This document shows, piece after piece, positions 12,753 to 16,328 of a DNA stretch of 16,328 nt. The notes under the pieces were generated by a model that was not told where the DNA came from, did no database searches, and saw only the letters and a program-made list of their open reading frames with translations. Each line of letters starts with the position of its first letter. Position 1 is the first letter of the stretch. The position numbers and the translations under genes were made by a program. The DNA is from Patescibacteria group bacterium UBA661 (GTDB lineage: Bacteria > Patescibacteriota > Minisyncoccia > Phycocordibacterales > UBA918): assembly GCA_002299465.1 (NCBI GenBank), contig DBNX01000023.1:1-16328 (forward strand). Reading direction: 5' to 3'.

Positions 12753-13873
12753 GGAACTTTACCGAGCTCATCTTCATTTTTGGCAGAGCGACCGGTGTAA
12801 CGACGCATTGCCAAGACAACACCTAAAGCCGTAAATCCGGTCACCAAGTGCGAACCACCAAAGCTCAGGAAGGGGATCGTGGTGCCTGTAACCGGTAACA
12901 GACCAATGTTGATACCAACGTGAATAAAAAAGTGTGCAAATAAATAAATCGTCACCCCGATTGTAAACAACTTCTCAAAGTTAGTGGCCCCGTTAATGGC
13001 ATGATAAAGCAATCGTCCGAACACCACCGCAAAAAGCGTAAACAAAATAAGTACACCCAACATACCCCACTCCTCCGCAAAAGCCGCAAAGATGAAGTCG
13101 GTCTCGTATTCAGGTAAAAATAATAATTTTGATTGCGTTCCGTAACCAATACCTTTCCCGAATAATTCACCGGAGCCCACTGCCACTGTTGATTGGTAAG
13201 CGTTATAGCCAGCGCCTTGAATGTCGGCTAACGGATTAAGGAAAGTCATAATTCGCTCTTTCTGGTAGGGTTTGAAAGCAAATTCCCACAAACCAGCAAA
13301 AGCCGTCAGACCAATAAAAAATACAATGAGTAGATGCCGGAGTCGGATACCAGCCACAAGCACCATTCCAAACCAAATCATAAATAATATCGCCGCGGTA
13401 CCAAAATCTGGCTGAATAAACACTAAGCCAAAAAAAACAAACGTGTACAGTCCAGAAATAATTATATGCCTAAAATCACCAATCAATTCGTGTCGTTTCG
13501 CAAAATATTTAGCCAAGACTGCAATTAAAACCAACTTGGCGGGATCTGATACCTGTACCGAAAATAAGCCTAAATCAAAACGTTGCCTCGCACCCATCAC
13601 TTCTTCAGCAAAGATGGGGGTGAGGATTAGCAGTACCAACACCACAATGTAAGCATAGAAAGCCGTGTTGGTGTTGCGCAAAAAACGATAGTCTGGAATG
13701 AGAACAATCGCAAAAATAAACAAAGCTACCCCCAACCAGACTAGCTGTTGATTAAAAAAGTGATTATCACCAACATGCGAATACATTGTCGCTATACCAA
13801 AAAGCGACAAACAAAGAGCGGCGCCAAATAATATTGGATCAAACCCGGCAAAAAGTGACCGCATTAAGCGCAT
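12749..13873 (-). CDS. rodA: RodA: SEDS-family peptidoglycan glycosyltransferase
   Basis: 374 residues, about ten membrane helices. RodA polymerises lipid II into glycan strands during wall elongation, together with a class B penicillin-binding protein (not in this window). SEDS motifs seen: QPDFGTA (catalytic Asp loop region), LPEYETDFIFAAFAEEWG, and HVGINIGLLPVTGTTIPFLSFGGSHL. The QPDxGTA and LPExxTDFIF forms and the short N-terminus favour RodA over FtsW. The start is MRLMRSLF; the second Met at codon 4 is possible. It follows the vWA gene by 42 bases, in which a TATAAA lies 13 bases before the ATG. No strong Shine-Dalgarno (GGGT only). Confidence 0.94.
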   Translation of the reverse strand: MRLMRSLFAGFDPILFGAALCLSLFGIATMYSHVGDNHFFNQQLVWLGVALFIFAIVLIPDYRFLRNTNTAFYAYIVVLVLLILTPIFAEEVMGARQRFDLGLFSVQVSDPAKLVLIAVLAKYFAKRHELIGDFRHIIISGLYTFVFFGLVFIQPDFGTAAILFMIWFGMVLVAGIRLRHLLIVFFIGLTAFAGLWEFAFKPYQKERIMTFLNPLADIQGAGYNAYQSTVAVGSGELFGKGIGYGTQSKLLFLPEYETDFIFAAFAEEWGMLGVLILFTLFAVVFGRLLYHAINGATNFEKLFTIGVTIYLFAHFFIHVGINIGLLPVTGTTIPFLSFGGSHLVTGFTALGVVLAMRRYTGRSAKNEDELGKVP

Positions 13874-13886
13874 ATTACCCGTTGAG

Positions 13887-13913
13887 TTTATACGAGTGAG
13901 ACACGAAGCGCAA
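13887..13913 (-). promoter_or_regulatory. Candidate promoter of rodA
   Basis: TATAAA (13887-13892) with TTGCGC (13908-13913) 15 bases upstream on the minus strand. The hexamer ends 13 bases before the ATG. Confidence 0.4.
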
Positions 13914-13915
13914 AG

Positions 13916-15352
13916 TTAGCGCAGAGGGGTAAAATTCGCATCAGTTTTTGGAATTATTTCGACCCGAGTTATACCCTCTTCACACAGACCACTGGCGATT
14001 GTTTGGTAAACGTTAGCTAACTCCGTGGCCGTTGGAGCAGTGAAGAAATACTCCGCTCCAGAAGCTAACTCTCGGAGTAATCCTGTGTCTCTGGTTAAAT
14101 CTGGGCCGGGGTTGCGCAAGAAATCACCAAAACCAATAGTGTACACTGTCACTTCACTATCCTTAGCGACTTCGGCTTGTTGTCTAGCATAATTAGCAGC
14201 AAACTCTCGATTCATATTACCAGTCTCAGGATCAAACGGCATCGTCACGTCACCATCAGTCATTAGTATAATCACCTTACGGGCATTATCGCGACCACGA
14301 TCACTCGACAATTCTTGGTATGCTGATCTAAAAGCATCTCCTAGATTAGTGTACTGTACACCATCGGTACCCATCGTAACACTAGCAATCGCCTCTCTAG
14401 CCGCGGTCAAATCAGCAGTGAGCGTTTGTTCTATCGGCAAGCTTGGTGTTGTTGCGTAAGATATCACACCGACCTGCGCCTCTCCTTTTACTTGCTCGAT
14501 GAAAGTTTCGGCTGCCAACTTAGCGCTGGTTAGTGGTTCGGGTGGATTTTGCCCATCCGCTCGCATTGATCCGGAACGATCAATCAACAAGACAATGTCT
14601 GAAGGTATCTCGCAGCTCCGCACGGTCCGAGCGATGGAGTTGGGCCAAGTAAAAACCACGTCTCGAGTTGTCCGCGCTCGAAAATTATCAATGAAAGTCC
14701 GCGATGCTGTTAGCGGTGTGCCGGCAGAGCTAAAGATAGTTGCCACCACCTCAACCGCAGTGGCATCAGTCAAAGCTGTATTCTCCACCTGTGTTGAAAG
14801 CCGTGGCCTCGCGTCAACGTCCATTAGTTCATAATCAAGGACTCGAAACTGTTCCCGACCCATAGTTGCCGGCTGCCAAACTGCAACTGGTTCTAGAGTT
14901 AGAGTGGTTTCGGTCGGCACGCGCCCACCTTCAGTAAAAATCGGCCCTTCAAAAATCGGGTAGACACTATTTGGTGGCAGTAACGTAACCCCGTGTTTCT
15001 CGGCAATAACCTCATTGCCATCAAGTAGTGTTAGGGTGTAATTCAATTCCCGGGTCGCTGCCACCTCATTGCGATTCTCGATGTAAGCGACAGCATTGTA
15101 TTGTCCATCAGCAACCCGAAAACTATTCACCCACAAAACACTGGGTGGGGTTACCGAAATCGCACAGATGCGAACACAAGGGCCGCCACAGTCTACACCA
15201 TCTTCTCCGCCGTTTTGTAGACTATCAAAACAAGTTGGCGGAGTTGTGAAATAAATTAAATACACTAAACCCGAGACCAGTAGCCAAAAAGTAAAAAAGC
15301 CGGTTCCGTACTGCACCCTGCGCCAAAAAGCCCATTTTCGAAAACCACTCAT
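13916..15352 (-). CDS. Membrane-anchored von Willebrand factor A domain protein
   Basis: 478 residues. One N-terminal membrane helix (about 17-35) leaves the rest outside the cell. Next comes a Cys-rich motif at 41-63: CFDSLQNGG, then EDGVDCGGPCVRIC, the D-x-x-x-NGxExGxDCGGxC type seen in exported archaeal and bacterial proteins. A beta-rich stretch of about 180 residues, possibly two Ig-like units, precedes a vWA domain with a complete metal site: DRSGS at 258-262, Thr335 in YTNLG and Asp366 in MTDGD. An intact site suggests metal-dependent ligand binding or adhesion. The start at 15352 is an ATG with an extended -10 14 bases upstream; a TTG four codons earlier is less likely. It lies between the rRNA operon and rodA. 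Confidence 0.88.
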   Translation of the reverse strand: MSGFRKWAFWRRVQYGTGFFTFWLLVSGLVYLIYFTTPPTCFDSLQNGGEDGVDCGGPCVRICAISVTPPSVLWVNSFRVADGQYNAVAYIENRNEVAATRELNYTLTLLDGNEVIAEKHGVTLLPPNSVYPIFEGPIFTEGGRVPTETTLTLEPVAVWQPATMGREQFRVLDYELMDVDARPRLSTQVENTALTDATAVEVVATIFSSAGTPLTASRTFIDNFRARTTRDVVFTWPNSIARTVRSCEIPSDIVLLIDRSGSMRADGQNPPEPLTSAKLAAETFIEQVKGEAQVGVISYATTPSLPIEQTLTADLTAAREAIASVTMGTDGVQYTNLGDAFRSAYQELSSDRGRDNARKVIILMTDGDVTMPFDPETGNMNREFAANYARQQAEVAKDSEVTVYTIGFGDFLRNPGPDLTRDTGLLRELASGAEYFFTAPTATELANVYQTIASGLCEEGITRVEIIPKTDANFTPLR

Positions 15353-15366
15353 AAGTAATACCAATA

Positions 15367-15375
15367 AGTATAACA
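15367..15375 (-). promoter_or_regulatory. Extended -10 before the vWA gene
   Basis: On the minus strand TGT then TATACT (15367-15372), 14 bases before the ATG at 15352. The -35 region would fall inside the first copy of the 99-bp repeat and is weak. Confidence 0.45.
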
Positions 15376-15380
15376 GATAA

Positions 15381-15479
15381 GCAGAAATAGGAAGAAACTT
15401 GTTTCGACCATATTTTGCTTATGCCGGCGCTTAGCCAGATTCGACCAACTAGGGAGAATTTGGCTGTAGCGAGCGGCTG
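15381..15479. repeat. 99-bp tandem repeat, copy 1
   Basis: Identical over all 99 bases to 15480-15578. Inside it, GCCG/CGGC, GCT/AGC and a 10-bp block (AGCCAGATTC with GAATTTGGCT, one G-T pair) form one long imperfect hairpin over about 15423-15477 with a 13-base loop. TCGACCA occurs twice in the unit. No coding potential is seen. Confidence 0.9.
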
Positions 15480-15578
15480 GCAGAAATAGGAAGAAACTTG
15501 TTTCGACCATATTTTGCTTATGCCGGCGCTTAGCCAGATTCGACCAACTAGGGAGAATTTGGCTGTAGCGAGCGGCTG
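15480..15578. repeat. 99-bp tandem repeat, copy 2
   Basis: Exact, head-to-tail second copy with no spacer. The flanking bases do not extend the identity (A before copy 1, TT after copy 2). It lies between the rRNA terminator and the vWA promoter. Confidence 0.9.
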
Positions 15579-15603
15579 TTGCTTACCGGCTCTATTGCAA
15601 AAT

Positions 15604-15635
15604 GAAAAACTCTGCCCTTACGGAACGGAGTTTTT
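15604..15635 (-). terminator. Terminator of the rRNA operon
   Basis: AAAAACTC (15605-15612) pairs with GAGTTTTT (15628-15635), with further pairs inside. The T-rich arm on either strand makes it look bidirectional. It lies 24 bases past the 5S gene. Confidence 0.7.
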
Positions 15636-15646
15636 CAGCAAACAAA

Positions 15647-15783
15647 AAATCAGCACTTAATGTTGGCGCCTACCTACTCTGCCCCCGAAGGAGTACCATC
15701 GGCGATGGAGAGCTTAACTTCCGTGTTCGGAATGAGAACGGGTGGACCCTCTCCGCTAAAGCACCAACATTAAATGCTGATTT
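15647..15783 (-). other. Precursor stem around 5S rRNA
   Basis: Bases 15647-15655 and 15657-15666 pair with 15775-15783 and 15764-15773: 19 base pairs and one mismatch. Helix I of 5S is thus extended by about 11 pairs beyond the usual mature ends, as expected for a ribonuclease processing stem. Confidence 0.65.
15659..15771 (-). rRNA. rrf: 5S ribosomal RNA
   Basis: About 113 bases. On the minus strand, the conserved blocks CACCCGTTCTCATTCCGAAC, ACGGAAGTTAAGC, CGCCGATGGTACT and GAGTAGG appear in order. The ends pair (ATGTTGG with CCAACAT) to form helix I. Exact mature ends are uncertain by a few bases because the stem continues outward. It belongs to the operon with 23S upstream. Confidence 0.95.
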
Positions 15784-16111
15784 ATTTGCAATATTATGAC
15801 TTAAACGCAGTGACAAGGTGCTGTTCTTATTACACAAAAACAGCAGAAAAAATGGTCCAGGGTACAGGGTTTTACCTGTGTTTATCGCCTGGTGAGGCAA
15901 TGGTCTTACGATTAACTTTACCGCAACGAAGAAACTGCCGCCGATGCTTGGCTGGGTTAATCTCAAAACGAACCCCGGGTAGTCTTTAAGGGAACTTGCT
16001 AGTCACCTTGTCACTACGTTTAATTTTCGCATATTCTTAAAAACTAGGTAAACACACTCAGATAAAATCTAAGTAACAACACTCAAAAAATTGACAGCCA
16101 CATACAACATT
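15784..16111 (-). other. 23S-5S spacer with a structured insert
   Basis: The spacer is about 340 bases, with no tRNA recognised. A 20-bp stem is formed by 15801-15820 and 16004-16023; the only mismatch in DNA (C15808/A16016) becomes a G-U pair in the transcript. It encloses 183 bases with smaller hairpins: 15864-15879 (ACAGG/CCTGT), 15885-15900 (TCGCCT/AGGCAA), 15954-15975 (GGGTT/AACCC) and about 15819-15847 (TGCTGTT/AACAGCA). No SRP, RNase P or tmRNA signature was found. Confidence 0.6.

Positions 16112-16328
<217 letters not shown>

Noticed and set aside
15420..15480. A tRNA in the 99-bp repeat (GGTCGAATC on the minus strand resembles a T-arm)
   Set aside because: No acceptor, D-arm or anticodon arm could be placed around it.
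15381..15578. The 99-bp repeats as a CRISPR array
   Set aside because: Only two copies, directly joined, with no spacers and no cas genes nearby.
15602..15989. Several 65-98 codon open frames
   Set aside because: They lie over the 5S rRNA, its terminator and the spacer. They have no start signals or protein-like composition.
15801..16023. tRNA, SRP RNA or 6S RNA in the 23S-5S spacer
   Set aside because: No T-loop/anticodon layout and no SRP GGAAGGAAGC-type core were seen. A 6S-like fold cannot be judged without computation.

Overview
The window looks like a chromosomal piece of a Candidate Phyla Radiation (Patescibacteria) bacterium, most likely of Parcubacteria/Paceibacteria type. That is an inference. 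It rests on an archaeal-style UMP kinase, a strongly diverged FolD, a small archaeal-like P-loop kinase, separate short SecD and SecF, a membrane-anchored von Willebrand A protein with a Cys-rich DCGG motif, very short intergenic gaps, and the near absence of Shine-Dalgarno sites before core genes. UGA is used as a stop (genes ending at 563 and 11028), so the UGA-glycine code of SR1/Gracilibacteria does not fit.

Layout. (1) 1-1810, minus strand: three small exported proteins of unknown function in DNA that is much more GC-rich than the rest (45-46 G+C per 60 bases in two hand-counted rows, against about 24 per 60 in a core row). Each has a strong Shine-Dalgarno site, and the gaps are crowded with perfect hairpins. 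(2) 2100-3440, plus strand: a YciB/IspZ-type septation membrane protein and a UMP kinase. (3) 10254 down to 3497, minus strand: seven co-directional genes, namely polyprenyl-phosphate sugar transferase, NAD-dependent epimerase, FolD, SecD, SecF, nucleotide-kinase-like ATPase and a DUF805 membrane protein. (4) 11336 down to 10399, minus strand: a two-gene unit, a DUF397 protein followed by an alpha/beta-hydrolase-like protein, with its own promoter, strong Shine-Dalgarno site and a hairpin between the genes. (5) 11610-12752, plus strand: a GT4 glycosyltransferase whose stop codon overlaps that of convergent rodA. (6) 15352 down to 12749, minus strand: vWA protein and RodA. (7) 15381-15578: a perfect 99-bp tandem duplication, each copy able to form a long hairpin. 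(8) 15604-16328, minus strand: the tail of an rRNA operon (23S 3' end, a 340-base spacer with a 20-bp self-complementary stem enclosing 183 bases, 5S, terminator).

How the genes fit together. Much of the window serves the cell envelope: RodA for wall elongation, YciB for septation, the sugar transferase, epimerase and GT4 for surface glycan, SecDF for export, and the vWA protein plus three small signal-peptide proteins as likely surface products. UMP kinase and FolD supply nucleotide and one-carbon metabolism.

Two modes of expression seem to coexist. Core genes tend to have a -10 box (several with an extended TGn) only 6-23 bases before the start codon and no Shine-Dalgarno, which suggests leaderless or near-leaderless mRNA. 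The GC-rich exported genes and the DUF397 gene have AGGAG-like sites and longer leaders. No CRISPR array, transposase, tRNA or complete defence system was recognised. The least explained items are the structured insert in the 23S-5S spacer, the 99-bp tandem hairpin repeat and the GC-rich secreted-protein island.
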